From Cognatundibacterium rivi (lineage in GTDB: Bacteria; Pseudomonadota; Gammaproteobacteria; Burkholderiales; Burkholderiaceae_D), in NCBI RefSeq assembly GCF_018139565.1, contig NZ_JAGSPK010000003.1:124001-188000 (forward strand): a DNA stretch of 64,000 bases, read 5' to 3'. The position numbers were made by a program, and so were the translations under genes. Below, piece by piece: positions 47,051-58,014 of this stretch. Below the pieces are notes generated by a model, which did no database searches, was not told the DNA's origin, and worked only from the letters and a program-made list of their open reading frames with translations. Every line of letters starts with the position of its first letter. Positions within the stretch are counted from its first letter, which is position 1.

Positions 47051-48307
47051 TTATTTATTGCGTTCTAATATCGCAGCAAAGAAACCGTCAGTCTGATGAA
47101 TATGTGGATACAATTTCAGATAGTCACCCATCTCCAGTTCTATCTTTTGCTCAGCCAAAACTTTTGATGCTGGAACTAAAGTGAAATCAGCATGTTCCGC
47201 CAGGAAAGCCTGAACAATCGCTTCATTCTCTTCGTCCAGAATACTGCATGTTGCATATACCAGACGGCCACCAGCTTTCACCATGCGAGAAGCACTCGCC
47301 AGAATAGAAGATTGCTTTACATTCAGTTCCGCCACACCTTCGACCGTCTGCCGCCATTTGACATCTGGATTACGGCGCAAAGTCCCGAGACCACTGCATG
47401 GTGCATCGACCAGCACGCGATCAAGCTTCCCCGCCAAGCGCTTAATTTTTGCGTCTTTTTCATGTGCAATCACAACCGGATGCACGTTTGATAAACCGCT
47501 GCGCGCGAGTCGTGGTTTCAGCTTCGCCAGACGCTTCTCAGAAATATCAAATGCATACAAACGACCTGTGTTGCGCATCGTCGCACCTAACGCCAATGTC
47601 TTACCGCCGGCACCGGCACAAAAATCTGCCACCATTTCACCGCGACGAGCGCCAACCAGTTGTGCGAGTAGCTGACTGCCTTCGTCCTGAACTTCTATCG
47701 TGCCATCTTTAAATAAGGGCAAATTCTGTATGGATGGCTTTTTCTTTACCCGCAAACAAGTGCTGGAATACGGTGTCGGCTCAGCAATAATCGGTGCCTG
47801 CGCAAGAGCCGCAGCCACGTCATCACGATTAGCCTTCATCGAGTTCACACGTAAATCAAGAGAAGCCGGTGTATTCAATGATTCAGCCAGAGCCAGCGCC
47901 TTCTCTTCACCAAAACGTTCACTTAATTTTTCCCACAGCCAGGCGGGTAAATTTGACTTCATTACGACAGGTAAATGTGAGCGATCAATTTGCATTACCC
48001 GTTCTAACCAGCTGGTTTCTTCTTCGCTGAGCCCACCCAAGGATTCAGCTCCGACAGCATCGGCCAGGCCAAGTAAGGTCAGACGTCGCATCGGCGAACC
48101 AGAGCCAGATTCAGCAAAATTGGTGTACACCGATTTATTCCGCAACAAGCCATAAATCGCTTCTGCGATCACGCCGCGTTCGCGCGAACCAAGGCGCGGA
48201 TGTTCACGGAAATAGCGAGATAAAGTACCATCGGCTGGACCGGTAAAACGTAAAATCTCGCGTAAAACTTCTTCTGTGTGGCCAGTAATGGCGGGAGGTA
48301 ATCTCAT
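47051..48307 (-). CDS. RsmB/NOP family rRNA cytosine-5 methyltransferase
   Basis: 418 residues. An N-terminal RNA-binding region precedes a SAM-dependent domain: VADFCAGAGGKTLALG (SAM site), YAFDISEKRLAKL, LVDAPCSGLGTLRRNPD (Cys that releases product) and YATCSILDEENE (catalytic Cys). This pair of cysteines marks m5C methyltransferases. It is immediately upstream of purN in the same direction, as is common in Burkholderiales. I do not assign it to RsmB itself, since that gene normally lies near fmt. Confidence 0.88.
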   Translation of the reverse strand: MRLPPAITGHTEEVLREILRFTGPADGTLSRYFREHPRLGSRERGVIAEAIYGLLRNKSVYTNFAESGSGSPMRRLTLLGLADAVGAESLGGLSEEETSWLERVMQIDRSHLPVVMKSNLPAWLWEKLSERFGEEKALALAESLNTPASLDLRVNSMKANRDDVAAALAQAPIIAEPTPYSSTCLRVKKKPSIQNLPLFKDGTIEVQDEGSQLLAQLVGARRGEMVADFCAGAGGKTLALGATMRNTGRLYAFDISEKRLAKLKPRLARSGLSNVHPVVIAHEKDAKIKRLAGKLDRVLVDAPCSGLGTLRRNPDVKWRQTVEGVAELNVKQSSILASASRMVKAGGRLVYATCSILDEENEAIVQAFLAEHADFTLVPASKVLAEQKIELEMGDYLKLYPHIHQTDGFFAAILERNK

Positions 48308-48348
48308 ACTGCTTCCTTAAAATTCTATATCGGTCAATGTTGACCTGT

Positions 48349-48954
48349 TTATTCACTGACCTTAACGATATGGCCAGTAATATTGATTTTGTCTTCCACA
48401 AACAGGCGTACCGCCTGTGGATAAATGACATGCTCCTGCTCCAGTACGCGAAGAGCCAGACTGTCCTCGGTATCATCCGCTTTGACCGGAACTACAGCCT
48501 GCGCAACAATCGGCCCGTGATCGAGCTCTGCAGTCACAAAATGCACCGTTGCACCATGCACCTTGACGCCAGCGTCCAGTGCCTGCCGGTGTGTCGCGAG
48601 GCCAGTAAAACTCGGCAGCAATGATGGATGTATATTCAGCAAACGCCCCGCATAATGCTCGACGAATGCAGGTGTGAGAATCCGCATAAAACCGGCCAGA
48701 ACAACAAGATCAGGCGAATATTCGTCAATCGTCTGCTGCAGCACACAATCAAATGCTTCGCGAGATGAAAATTCCTTACTGACGACAACGGCTGTATCTA
48801 TGCCAAGTCCGGCAGCATAAGCCAAACCACTGGCATCGGCTTTGTTACTGATGACGGCAGCAATCTGTGCTGGCCATTTTTGTGACATGCAGGCGTCAAC
48901 GATTGCCCGCATATTACTACCACGACCAGAAATGAGAATAACGATCTTTTTCAT
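48349..48954 (-). CDS. purN: Phosphoribosylglycinamide formyltransferase
   Basis: 201 residues from the ATG at 48954. Third step of purine synthesis: transfers formyl from 10-formyl-THF to GAR. The phosphate loop GRGSNMRAI, the catalytic Asn-His of NIHPSLLPSFTG and the Asp of ELDHGPIVAQ are all present. Ends 41 bases before the RNA methyltransferase start, so the two are likely cotranscribed. Confidence 0.95.
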   Translation of the reverse strand: MKKIVILISGRGSNMRAIVDACMSQKWPAQIAAVISNKADASGLAYAAGLGIDTAVVVSKEFSSREAFDCVLQQTIDEYSPDLVVLAGFMRILTPAFVEHYAGRLLNIHPSLLPSFTGLATHRQALDAGVKVHGATVHFVTAELDHGPIVAQAVVPVKADDTEDSLALRVLEQEHVIYPQAVRLFVEDKINITGHIVKVSE

Positions 48955-49043
48955 GGCGGCATTGTAACGCTGTAAGGCACTGACTCCCAAATAAAAATGC
49001 CGGTCATCAGCGCCGGCATTTTAGTCTGGCAACATCAAGATGA

Positions 49044-49466
49044 TTATTCAAATGAATAAAATACCCGAAAGGCAACTTTCTTTTCTGCCCAGAAATCGGC
49101 GGCATCACGAAACACATCTAATAAAATTTCACGCGCTTCTTTATCGAATTTCGGAGTATTCGGTAATTGCTCCAGAACAATGACAAAGCCGGGTTGTGGG
49201 CCAGCCTGATGAATCATATCTGTCAGACAATCATACAGAGCGTCAAAATTTTTCCCGAAATGCTTTGGAAAACCGAAAGATGCAGCAATTTTAGCCAAAA
49301 CTTGTTGCTTGGTCGTCGTGTCAAGACAGTATGCGTACAAAAAATGCTGTCCCAGATGCGCCGCTTCAGCCTGCAGATCAGGAACACGGAAAGCCCGAAT
49401 CGACTGCACGACATTCGGCGCCACTGTTACTAATAAATCCATTTCTCCCTCAGGTGATGAGATCAT
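49044..49466 (-). CDS. Barstar-family ribonuclease inhibitor
   Basis: 140 residues. The core KIAASFGFPKHFGKNFDALYDCLTDM has the conserved helix of barstar in which Asp and neighbouring residues plug the RNase active site, and the C-terminal AEKKVAFRVFYSFE is the closing strand. No signal peptide, so it acts in the cytoplasm. It follows the secreted RNase gene by two bases and is clearly cotranscribed with it. An N-terminal extension of about 40 residues is longer than classical barstar (about 90 residues). Confidence 0.9.
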   Translation of the reverse strand: MISSPEGEMDLLVTVAPNVVQSIRAFRVPDLQAEAAHLGQHFLYAYCLDTTTKQQVLAKIAASFGFPKHFGKNFDALYDCLTDMIHQAGPQPGFVIVLEQLPNTPKFDKEAREILLDVFRDAADFWAEKKVAFRVFYSFE

Positions 49467-49468
49467 AA

Positions 49469-49840
49469 TTATTCTCTGATACGCCGAAAACTTTCGTAAT
49501 GGTCATCGGTATAGTAATACTCCCCGGATTGCGCCGGTATCCCGCCAGCGATGATGCGACGAGCACCACGATTGCGGGCTCTCGGGGTTTTGACTGTGTA
49601 TTCGTGATAATAGCCACGCTTTTGCTTGGGGAGTCTGGACTCGTAATTACCAAAAACAACGCCATCTTTTTCGTATGGAAACGGGCCACCTTGCTTAATC
49701 AGCATCAAGGTTGTCTGTGCCTCGCGCGGAAGCTCGCTGACGAACACGATGCCGACATTATCTTTTGCAAATGCAACAGAAGCAAGTAAAGCAATCGTCA
49801 AAAAGAGAAAGTACTGGCGAAAAAAGCGAAAATTTCTCAT
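49469..49840 (-). CDS. Secreted guanyl-specific ribonuclease (barnase/Sa family)
   Basis: 123 residues with a signal peptide (FLFLTIALLASVAFA). The mature part of about 95 residues keeps the N1/T1/Sa-type catalytic set: Glu in YYHEYTVKTP, Arg in RGARRIIAGG, and His in YTDDHYESFRRI. It should cut RNA after G with a cyclic phosphate intermediate. Barstar directly downstream protects the cell until export. A secreted, antibacterial or nutrient-scavenging role is inferred. Confidence 0.9.
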   Translation of the reverse strand: MRNFRFFRQYFLFLTIALLASVAFAKDNVGIVFVSELPREAQTTLMLIKQGGPFPYEKDGVVFGNYESRLPKQKRGYYHEYTVKTPRARNRGARRIIAGGIPAQSGEYYYTDDHYESFRRIRE

Positions 49841-49940
49841 TAACTACTCATTAATTTAGCATGATGCAAACGGTGAACTAAACCGTAGATTAACGGTTTG
49901 CTCGCCATGTATCAACCTTCATTCATCGCTGACTAGCCTG

Positions 49941-51134
49941 CTATCGTTTGAGAATGTCGTCTTCTGAACGGAAAAAATTTAATACCTCTTCTTGTTTTGC
50001 CCTGGTATCACGTCTACCCAACTCAATCAGTTCGCGCGTGTAACTTGCCTCAAACAAAAGATAGGATGCCAGTGCCGCGCCACGTGCCTCGGTTGCACCG
50101 ACGCCTCCCAACATGGTGCGAACGGGCAAAGGTAAGCTGCCGGTATGGCGACTCGCAATTTCATCCAGACGTTCAGAAGGTGCAATCACCAGCAACTCTA
50201 CTGGGCGCAACGGCGCATTTGCAAGGGCTTCTTTGGGCAACAAGGACAGGGTTTTATTAATCCGCGTCAGCCGTTCAATATCAACGGCGAGACTGTCGAG
50301 AAAAATACTTGAAAGCGCATGGCCGGCAATTTGCGCAAGGCTGGGGTATTGCACATGATCTGCACTCGTAGCAGGAGGTTCTGCCAGTCTACCTGCACCC
50401 ACGATCAGCACTTTCTTTGCCCCCAGATGGATCGCCGGGGAAATCGGTGCCAACTGGCGCATAGAACCGTCACCGCAATATTGAAGATGGCCTTCCCAAT
50501 TCAAAGGAACCGCCGGAAAAATAAATGGAATTGCTGCCGATGCCATTAAATGCGAGACAGCGATAAAGTCACGTTGCGACAAACGCTGACTTCTTACCCA
50601 TGGTGCAATGTCCGCCAGAGTCTGATAAAAAGTTAAGTGATGTCCAGACGTGTACGACGACGCCGTCACCGCCAACGCCCGCAAAGCGCCCGATTGCAGT
50701 GCAGCGTCTAATCGCGGCAAATCCAGCATCCGGTTCAGCAAATCTGCGAGCGGTGAACTATCGAGCAGAGAATTGGGGGGCGACTGACGCCATTTGTTCA
50801 ACAACCAGCCAAATGACCACAGAGTCAGCCAGCGCGCGCCTGTCCGGATGACCCCTAAAGAATCAGACCGGTAGACTTGTGCTGCTTCAAAGTTTTCCCA
50901 GACCTTGAGCACATGCGCGACCGATTCAGCAAAGTGATCTGCTCGACAAGCCAGAGCGGTCGCATTGATGGCACCGGCAGAGGTGCCGCAGATAATGCCA
51001 AAAGGGTTAGTAGCAGGCGACCAGGATGCTTCCTCAACTAAAATCCTGGCAATTTCGTCCAGCACGCCCATCTGATAAGCGGCGCGGGCACCACCACCGG
51101 TCAGGATCAATCCAGTTTCAGAATGAGGATTCAT
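49941..51134 (-). CDS. Patatin-like phospholipase
   Basis: 397 residues from the ATG at 51134. The oxyanion motif GGGARAAYQMGVL, the nucleophile elbow GTSAGAIN and a later Asp in YCGDGSMRQL (DGx) form the patatin Ser-Asp dyad. C-terminal part is helical with LLVIAPSERLDEIASRH. Such proteins hydrolyse membrane phospholipids or neutral lipids; no signal peptide, so a cytoplasmic or membrane-surface location is likely. A serine hydrolase of the RssA-like group; the substrate is unknown. Confidence 0.88.
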   Translation of the reverse strand: MNPHSETGLILTGGGARAAYQMGVLDEIARILVEEASWSPATNPFGIICGTSAGAINATALACRADHFAESVAHVLKVWENFEAAQVYRSDSLGVIRTGARWLTLWSFGWLLNKWRQSPPNSLLDSSPLADLLNRMLDLPRLDAALQSGALRALAVTASSYTSGHHLTFYQTLADIAPWVRSQRLSQRDFIAVSHLMASAAIPFIFPAVPLNWEGHLQYCGDGSMRQLAPISPAIHLGAKKVLIVGAGRLAEPPATSADHVQYPSLAQIAGHALSSIFLDSLAVDIERLTRINKTLSLLPKEALANAPLRPVELLVIAPSERLDEIASRHTGSLPLPVRTMLGGVGATEARGAALASYLLFEASYTRELIELGRRDTRAKQEEVLNFFRSEDDILKR

Positions 51135-51256
51135 CAGACTCCGACAATAAAAAAGGGCAAACAAGTGTTCGCCCTAGTGTATTAGCCTGCAACGAAATTG
51201 TCATCAGATCAAACGCAGACGTTGCGCTCGCTGACAACATCAACGGCACCGCGAGG

Positions 51257-52015
51257 TTATTTGGGCTGCATGCGAATAGCGCCATCCAGACGGATAGTTT
51301 CGCCATTCAGCATCACATTTTCAATAATCGTTTTGGATAAATGTGCATATTCTTCCGGCTTACCGAGACGAGGTGGGAACGGCACCATTTTTCCTAACGC
51401 GTCCTGTACTTCTTGCGGCATGCCCAGCAACATCGGTGTTTCAAAAATACCTGGAGCAATCGTCATAACACGAATCCCACTGCGGGATAAATCACGTGCC
51501 ATCGGCAAGGTCAGTCCAACCACCGCCGCTTTAGAGGATGCATAAGCCGCCTGACCGATTTGTCCGTCATACGCCGCGACCGACGCGGTATTAATAATCA
51601 CACCGCGCTCGCCTTGTTCTGTCGCGTCTGTTTTTGCCATCGCATCGGCGGCCAGTCGACACATATTGAACGTGCCAATCAGATTAATATTAACGACACG
51701 CTGAAATACATCGAGCGGATGTGGGCCATCTTTACCGACTGTTTTAACGGCTGGCGCAACGCCTGCACAATTTACCAGGCCGCGCACGGTGCCCAATGCA
51801 GTCGCGGCATCGACAACTGCTTTGCCATCCGCTTCTGAAGTTACATCACACTTCACGAAGATCCCGCCCAGTTCGGCAGCCAGTTTCTCACCAGCTTCCA
51901 CCTGTAAATCCGCTAAAACGACTTTACCGCCATTGGCAGCTATCATCTTTGCCGTCGCGGCACCCAAGCCGGAAGCACCACCAGTAATAATAAAAACACC
52001 ATGTTGGATTTGCAT
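51257..52015 (-). CDS. Short-chain dehydrogenase, 3-hydroxyacyl-CoA dehydrogenase type II-like
   Basis: 252 residues. NAD-binding [19 protein letters not shown], and the Ser-Tyr-Lys triad ([23 protein letters not shown]). [21 protein letters not shown] is typical of the 17-beta-HSD type 10 group, which oxidises 2-methyl-3-hydroxyacyl-CoA in isoleucine and branched fatty-acid breakdown. A perfect palindrome 105 bases upstream (52120-52135) is a likely operator. Monocistronic. Confidence 0.88.
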   Translation of the reverse strand: MQIQHGVFIITGGASGLGAATAKMIAANGGKVVLADLQVEAGEKLAAELGGIFVKCDVTSEADGKAVVDAATALGTVRGLVNCAGVAPAVKTVGKDGPHPLDVFQRVVNINLIGTFNMCRLAADAMAKTDATEQGERGVIINTASVAAYDGQIGQAAYASSKAAVVGLTLPMARDLSRSGIRVMTIAPGIFETPMLLGMPQEVQDALGKMVPFPPRLGKPEEYAHLSKTIIENVMLNGETIRLDGAIRMQPK

Positions 52016-52119
52016 GTTCTGCCTCTTTCGTTTTGGTTAAGAAATAGCAAAGTTATGCTATTGATGTGAAAATCTGACCGGAATTGGGCTTGCATTTCAA
52101 CGTGCAATGCAAACACGTT

Positions 52120-52135
52120 ACGTTTACGTAAACGT
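52120..52135. promoter_or_regulatory. 16-bp palindrome, LiuR-like operator
   Basis: ACGTTTACGTAAACGT is perfectly self-complementary and lies 105 bases upstream of the SDR gene. It resembles sites of LiuR, the MerR-family regulator of branched-chain amino acid catabolism in beta- and gammaproteobacteria. The match is from memory and the regulator itself is not in the window. Confidence 0.5.
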
Positions 52136-52175
52136 CATCTCTGTATTGTATCCAACTTTGCCGCGCCGCTAAAAG

Positions 52176-52212
52176 AAAAAAGATGCTCCGCTGTTCTGGT
52201 ACGCATCTTTTT
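52176..52212 (-). terminator. hppA terminator
   Basis: AAAAAGATGC / GCATCTTTTT, 10 bp with a 17-base loop, 62 bases after hppA on the minus strand, with a T run extending past the stem. Confidence 0.75.
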
Positions 52213-52273
52213 AAGCTGAATCAAATAATCGTTTATGTTTATGTCTGTGTCTTTTTCTGATTTGATTTTGTAT

Positions 52274-54436
52274 CTATTTTTGTGCTGACACTGCCAGGCT
52301 CACTACGTGTGGAGGTGCCGCTGAAACGACGACGGCAGCGACAGATGAGGCAGGAGCACTTGCAGCAATACCGCCAGCCGACTGCGACACCGGATGCGGC
52401 AGCAGTGGCACAAGCAGCAAGGCAACAATATTAATAATTTTGATCAGCGGGTTCACAGCCGGTCCGGCGGTGTCTTTGTATGGGTCACCCACCGTATCCC
52501 CGGTCACGGCCGCCTTATGCGTCTCGGAACCTTTGCCACCGTAATGACCATCCTCGATATATTTCTTTGCATTATCCCAGGCACCACCGCCAGTCGTCAT
52601 CGAAATAGCGACGAATAATCCTGTCACTATCGTTCCCATTAATAATCCACCCAGCGCTGCCGGCCCCAGCAGCAAACCAACGAGCAGCGGCACAATCACA
52701 GGCAGCAGCGAGGGCAATATCATTTCCCGTATAGCTGATGTCGTCAGCATATCGACAGCCTTGTCGTACTCTGGTTTGCCACTACCATCCATAATCCCTT
52801 TGATTTCGCTGAACTGGCGGCGCACCTCCACCACCACAGCACCAGCGGCACGCCCAACAGCTTCCATTGCCATCGCACCAAACAGATAAGGAATCAAGCC
52901 ACCTATAAACAGACCGACAATGACCTGCGGATTCGACAAATCAAATACAGTCGATTTACCGACAGCATCTAAAGCATGGGTGTAATCGGCAAACAAGACC
53001 AATGCGGCCAGACCTGCTGAGCCTATCGCATAGCCTTTAGTCACTGCTTTGGTGGTGTTGCCAACCGCATCCAGCGGATCGGTAATGGCTCTGACTGAAG
53101 CAGGCATTTCTGACATTTCAGCGATACCGCCGGCGTTATCTGTAATCGGGCCATACGCATCTAGCGCAACGATGATACCTGCCATCGACAGCATCGCTGT
53201 CGCTGCGATCGCGATGCCATATAAACCACTAAAGCTGTAAGAAGTCAGAATGGCAGCGCACACCGCCAGCACCGGCCACGCGGTCGATTTCATCGACACG
53301 CCCAGACCAGCAATAATGTTGGTGCCGTGGCCAGTAGTTGATGCCTGCGCCACATGCTGCACCGGCTTGAAATCGGTTCCTGTGTAATATTCAGTGATGT
53401 ACACCATCAGGCCAGTCAGGGTGATACCCACCACGGTTGCCCCCATCATGCGCCAGCGCATTGCATCGTCGGGCCACACCAGCCAGGTCACAATCGCAAA
53501 GCCGATCAGCGACAAACCAGCCGCCCACCACAAGCCGGTATACAGCGCTGACATGATTTTTTTACCGGGCCGGGCTTTGACGGCAGAACAACCGACGATA
53601 GAGGCAAGTATCGACACCGCGCCGAGCAGCAAGGGATAAACAATCGCTTGCGTGACAGCGTTAGTGACGACCAGCGCGCCCAGTAACATCGTCGCAATCA
53701 GCGTCACGACATACGTTTCAAATAAATCTGCTGCCATCCCCGCACAATCACCGACATTATCGCCAACGTTATCGGCAATCACGGCGGGGTTACGCGGGTC
53801 ATCCTCAGGAATACCTGCTTCGACTTTCCCGACCAGATCCGCACCGACGTCGGCGCCTTTAGTGAAAATACCACCGCCCAGCCGGGCAAAAATGGAAATC
53901 AGCGAAGCACCGAAGGCAAGTCCGATCAAGGGCTGAATCACATCGTGCTGACTCAGCGTCAGCCCCATCCCATGCGGCGCGGAGAGTATGAGTAGCGAGT
54001 AAAAACCGGTAACGCCTAACAAGCCCAGCCCGACAACCAACATGCCGGTAATTGCACCGCCACGAAAGGCAACATCAAGCGCTTCGTTCATCCCTTTGGT
54101 CGCCGCCTGCGCAGTACGCACGTTCGCCCGCACCGACACATTCATACCGATAAAACCACAGGCTCCCGACAAGACTGCGCCAATCAGAAAGCCACAGGCG
54201 GTTGTCAGTCCCAACCCGGGAATCGCAGCAATCGCAATGAACAGGATCACGCCTACCAGCGCTATCGTACGGTATTGTCTCGCCAGATAAGCTGATGCGC
54301 CTTGCTGTATCGCCGCTGCAATCTCCTGCATACGCGGGGTGCCGGCATCCTGCTTTAATATCCAGCGGCGCGACAGCAAACCGTATAACACGGCAATCAC
54401 GCCGCATGCGATCACAAACCAGAGACTCGTTACCAT
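52274..54436 (-). CDS. hppA: Membrane proton-translocating pyrophosphatase
   Basis: 720 residues, about 16 membrane helices. Couples PPi hydrolysis to proton export. The pyrophosphate/metal motifs are complete: [47 protein letters not shown] and [15 protein letters not shown]. The ionic selectivity region reads [17 protein letters not shown]: a Lys at the position that is Ala in potassium-dependent forms, so this is a potassium-independent H+-PPase. A 40-residue Ala/Val/Ser-rich tail after the last helix is unusual. AGGAGG is strong. Confidence 0.95.
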   Translation of the reverse strand: MVTSLWFVIACGVIAVLYGLLSRRWILKQDAGTPRMQEIAAAIQQGASAYLARQYRTIALVGVILFIAIAAIPGLGLTTACGFLIGAVLSGACGFIGMNVSVRANVRTAQAATKGMNEALDVAFRGGAITGMLVVGLGLLGVTGFYSLLILSAPHGMGLTLSQHDVIQPLIGLAFGASLISIFARLGGGIFTKGADVGADLVGKVEAGIPEDDPRNPAVIADNVGDNVGDCAGMAADLFETYVVTLIATMLLGALVVTNAVTQAIVYPLLLGAVSILASIVGCSAVKARPGKKIMSALYTGLWWAAGLSLIGFAIVTWLVWPDDAMRWRMMGATVVGITLTGLMVYITEYYTGTDFKPVQHVAQASTTGHGTNIIAGLGVSMKSTAWPVLAVCAAILTSYSFSGLYGIAIAATAMLSMAGIIVALDAYGPITDNAGGIAEMSEMPASVRAITDPLDAVGNTTKAVTKGYAIGSAGLAALVLFADYTHALDAVGKSTVFDLSNPQVIVGLFIGGLIPYLFGAMAMEAVGRAAGAVVVEVRRQFSEIKGIMDGSGKPEYDKAVDMLTTSAIREMILPSLLPVIVPLLVGLLLGPAALGGLLMGTIVTGLFVAISMTTGGGAWDNAKKYIEDGHYGGKGSETHKAAVTGDTVGDPYKDTAGPAVNPLIKIINIVALLLVPLLPHPVSQSAGGIAASAPASSVAAVVVSAAPPHVVSLAVSAQK

Positions 54437-54550
54437 GGTGACTCCTCCTGTTGTTGTAGTTGTCAGACAGCGTCATCCGGGGCAAATGCTCAGAGACGAC
54501 AGAAAAACTCAGCACATAAGTTAATCATGCACAACAGGAGCAGAGACGAA

Positions 54551-54575
54551 AAAAAAGCGGACATATTGTCCGCTT
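54551..54575 (-). terminator. adk terminator
   Basis: On the minus strand AAGCGGACA / TGTCCGCTT and eight Ts, 12 bases after the adk stop. It separates adk from hppA. Confidence 0.92.
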
Positions 54576-54586
54576 CCTTACTTCTC

Positions 54587-55306
<720 letters not shown>

Positions 55307-55444
55307 TTAATTTACTGTGGAACACTACGGAATTGTTTTTCTTTTAGTAGTAATAACACAGAATCTTTTCACGAAACTTACCACAATTTCCGCCACTATT
55401 GCTGTCTGAATATGAAATCAATCCAGAGTCATCAATGTTTTAGC

Positions 55445-56200
55445 TCATTTTCCTGAAAAAATACGACGAACCCGTTCCAGATCTTCCAGCGTATCCACAC
55501 CGGGCGCCGGGCTGGCCTGCGTCACATGCACTGCAATCGGATAGCCGTGCCACAGCACGCGTAACTGTTCCAGTGCTTCGATCTGTTCCAGAGGCGAGAT
55601 GTCGAGTTGTGGATACTGTTGTAAAAAATCGTTGCGGTACGCATACAGACCGATGTGACGCAGCGGCGTGTAGCCAGCTGGCAGCTGCTCACGACTCGCC
55701 GCAAACGCGTCGCGATGCCAGGGGATCGTTGCGCGTGAAAAATACAAAGCGCGGCCGGATTTATCGAGCACCACTTTCACCACATTCGGATTAAAAACTT
55801 CAGCGACGTCATGCAAGGGATGCGCTGCGGTCGCCATCGGCACCTGCGCATTCACCAATGCCGCCGTAGCACCGATCAATGCCGGATCAATTAAGGGTTC
55901 GTCGCCCTGCACATTGACCACCACGGCGTCTGCAGGCAATTGCATGCTGGCAGCCACCTCCGCAATCCTATCGGTGCCAGACGGATGGTCTGAGCGCGTC
56001 ATGCGCACAGGCACACCATGCGCCTCACAGGCAGCCACAATATCGGCGTGATCAGTTGCCACCATAATCGCGCTGGCGCCAGATGCGAGCGCACGTTCAG
56101 CGGTGCGCACCACCATCGGTTTACCAGCGATATCAGCAAGCGGTTTATTTGGCAGGCGACTCGATGCCAGTCGCGCCGGAATAATGGCGATAAAACTCAT
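55445..56200 (-). CDS. kdsB: 3-deoxy-manno-octulosonate cytidylyltransferase
   Basis: 251 residues. Activates Kdo with CTP for lipid A core addition. The opening [30 protein letters not shown] is diagnostic, with [13 protein letters not shown] (metal Asp) and the Kdo-binding HIGLYAYR. It overlaps nothing but follows the Trm112-like gene by 12 bases, in the usual lpxK-Trm112-kdsB order. Confidence 0.96.
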   Translation of the reverse strand: MSFIAIIPARLASSRLPNKPLADIAGKPMVVRTAERALASGASAIMVATDHADIVAACEAHGVPVRMTRSDHPSGTDRIAEVAASMQLPADAVVVNVQGDEPLIDPALIGATAALVNAQVPMATAAHPLHDVAEVFNPNVVKVVLDKSGRALYFSRATIPWHRDAFAASREQLPAGYTPLRHIGLYAYRNDFLQQYPQLDISPLEQIEALEQLRVLWHGYPIAVHVTQASPAPGVDTLEDLERVRRIFSGK

Positions 56201-56212
56201 ACGGCGCCCCGC

Positions 56213-56398
56213 TTAGCGCGCGTCGATTTCTTCTTGTGTCAGGGTGCGAGCCTGATCTGTCCACATAACAGGAATATCGTCACGCACAGGAAACGCCAGT
56301 TTATCGGCATAGCAAATTAGTTCTTGCGCAGCTTTGTTATAGACCAATGGTCCCTTGCAGACAGGACAAACTAAAATATCAAGCAGGCGAGCTTCCAT
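56213..56398 (-). CDS. Trm112/YcaR family small protein
   Basis: 61 residues. [45 protein letters not shown] is the family pattern with a zinc-ribbon-like CPVC and later Cys. Partner or activator roles are known for eukaryotic Trm112; the bacterial role is unknown. The first 20 bases overlap the lpxK end, so translation is coupled. Confidence 0.92.
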   Translation of the reverse strand: MEARLLDILVCPVCKGPLVYNKAAQELICYADKLAFPVRDDIPVMWTDQARTLTQEEIDAR

Positions 56399-57422
56399 GC
56401 TTTTTCTCCGAAATCATTTGAAGTAGATCTGCTGCAAACGTGCCGTCCAGTTGCGCCTCAACAGGCACAACCCAGATGCGGGCATCTGTTTGCAATGCAG
56501 GAATTTGTCGACATTTTACTGCATCCTTTTCCGTGATCAGAATGCAATCGGCAGCGATGGCCTGAAAAGTCGCGGCATCAAAAGCGAAATGATCCGGCAA
56601 CGCCACGCCTTCACATTGCAATCCTGCATTAGCCAGTGTCGTGAAAAAACGCTGCGGATGACCGATGCCTGCAACCGCGCACAAACGCTTCGCCGCAAAA
56701 TTAGCAAGAGGCTGACGACATTCAGGCGCCGCCAGTTGATACGCCTGCTGCGCCTGCAATTGCATACGAACCGCATCAGCAGGAATACCCGGCACAGCTG
56801 CGGCGCTGATCTCTTCAGATGCATTGAGTACGGTGAAATCACGTCGTCTTTGTACCGGTTCGCGTAAAGGCCCCGCAGGCAACATCCAGCCGTTACCAGC
56901 ACCACGCTGATCGAACAGCATGATCTCGATATCGCGCGCCAGAAAGTAATGCTGCAAACCATCGTCGGCAATCACGATATCTACTTCCGTATGCGACGCC
57001 AGCAATGCGCGCCCCGCCGCAACGCGATCCCGCCCGACAGCCACCGGAACACCGGTACGTTGCGCGATCAACAGCGGCTCATCGCCGACCTGTGACGCCA
57101 GCGCATCCGCCGTCAGCAGCGTCACGTTGTCAGCTTGCGCCCCATAACCGCGCGAAATGACGCCAGGTCGATAACCTGCCGCCTGCAATTGCTGCACCAG
57201 CCAGATCACCAACGGGGTTTTGCCGGTGCCACCGACATAGATATTGCCGACCACAATCACCGGCACACTGAGTTTCGCTTGCGCTTTGTAACCCAGCACA
57301 AACAAGCCGAAGCGGAACGTGACGATGAGCTGAAACAGTCTGGACAGCGGCCACAACAAGCACGCCACGAGACCGCGCTTTTGCCACGCCTGCAACAGCC
57401 AGGATTCCAGCCAGACCCGCAT
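56379..57422 (-). CDS. lpxK: Tetraacyldisaccharide 4'-kinase
   Basis: 347 residues. Phosphorylates lipid A disaccharide at the 4' position at the inner membrane. An N-terminal membrane-associated helix, then Walker [34 protein letters not shown]-type sequence ([19 protein letters not shown]) and LRE. The first gene of lpxK-Trm112-kdsB. The dispersed repeat copy C lies in its upstream region. Confidence 0.95.
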   Translation of the reverse strand: MRVWLESWLLQAWQKRGLVACLLWPLSRLFQLIVTFRFGLFVLGYKAQAKLSVPVIVVGNIYVGGTGKTPLVIWLVQQLQAAGYRPGVISRGYGAQADNVTLLTADALASQVGDEPLLIAQRTGVPVAVGRDRVAAGRALLASHTEVDIVIADDGLQHYFLARDIEIMLFDQRGAGNGWMLPAGPLREPVQRRRDFTVLNASEEISAAAVPGIPADAVRMQLQAQQAYQLAAPECRQPLANFAAKRLCAVAGIGHPQRFFTTLANAGLQCEGVALPDHFAFDAATFQAIAADCILITEKDAVKCRQIPALQTDARIWVVPVEAQLDGTFAADLLQMISEKKHGSSPA

Positions 57423-57447
57423 CTTTTTCCCTCTGCTAAAAACAAGC

Positions 57448-57540
57448 GGGGAGTATGATACTCCCCGGTAGTATGCTATTCAAAAATGAAATTGCCCGCT
57501 AAAACATTGGGGTATAGGGTGTTGTATTCACATACTCCCC
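57448..57540. repeat. Dispersed ATACTCCCC-ended repeat, copy C
   Basis: 93 bp between lpxK and exbD. It begins with a perfect palindrome GGGGAGTAT-G-ATACTCCCC (57448-57466), then a core related to copy B (TTGCCCGCTAAAACATTGGGG), and ends with ATACTCCCC at 57532-57540. The internal stem is less clear than in copies A and B. Confidence 0.72.
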
Positions 57541-57562
57541 AAAATCACCATGCTGGAGAGGC

Positions 57563-58012
57563 TTATTTACTGCGGCTTCCAGCCTGGGCTGCGAATGTCA
57601 CTTTGGCTAATCCTGCAATACGCGCCGCTTCCAGCACATCGATCACCGACTGGTGCGTCGCAGCGCGATCTGCATTGATGATCACAACGGGCTCAGCCTG
57701 CGCGCCAGTCGAGCCCTCGGCCAGTGCGGCACTGGCACGGCGCAAATCCTCGGCCAGCGTTGCAGTATCCAGAAAAGAAACCGCCTGATTATTGATCTTG
57801 TATCGTCCTTGCGCATCGATACCGATATCGATCTGATTCGGCTTTTCCTGTGCTTTTTCGGCGTCGGCCGTTGGCAGCGTGATCTGTAATTCGGTGAAAC
57901 GGCTATATGTCGTCGTCACCATCAGAAAAATCAGGATCACTAACAGCACGTCAATAAACGGGATCAGGTTAATTTCAGGCTCTTCCCTGCCCTTTCCTTT
58001 GCGAAAGTTCAT
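57563..58012 (-). CDS. exbD: ExbD/TolR-type biopolymer transport protein
   Basis: 149 residues with one membrane helix (INLIPFIDVLLVILIFLMV) holding the conserved Asp that carries protons, then a periplasmic domain. Works with ExbB to energise TonB (or Tol) from the proton gradient. It starts two bases after the exbB stop. The Fiu-type receptor 26 kb away would use such a complex; no tonB is in the window. Confidence 0.92.
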   Translation of the reverse strand: MNFRKGKGREEPEINLIPFIDVLLVILIFLMVTTTYSRFTELQITLPTADAEKAQEKPNQIDIGIDAQGRYKINNQAVSFLDTATLAEDLRRASAALAEGSTGAQAEPVVIINADRAATHQSVIDVLEAARIAGLAKVTFAAQAGSRSK

Positions 58013-58014
58013 AT

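Noticed and set aside
49513-49524. Another ATACTCCCC match at about 49517.
   Set aside because: It is inside the secreted RNase coding region, has no second end or hairpin, and encodes conserved residues.
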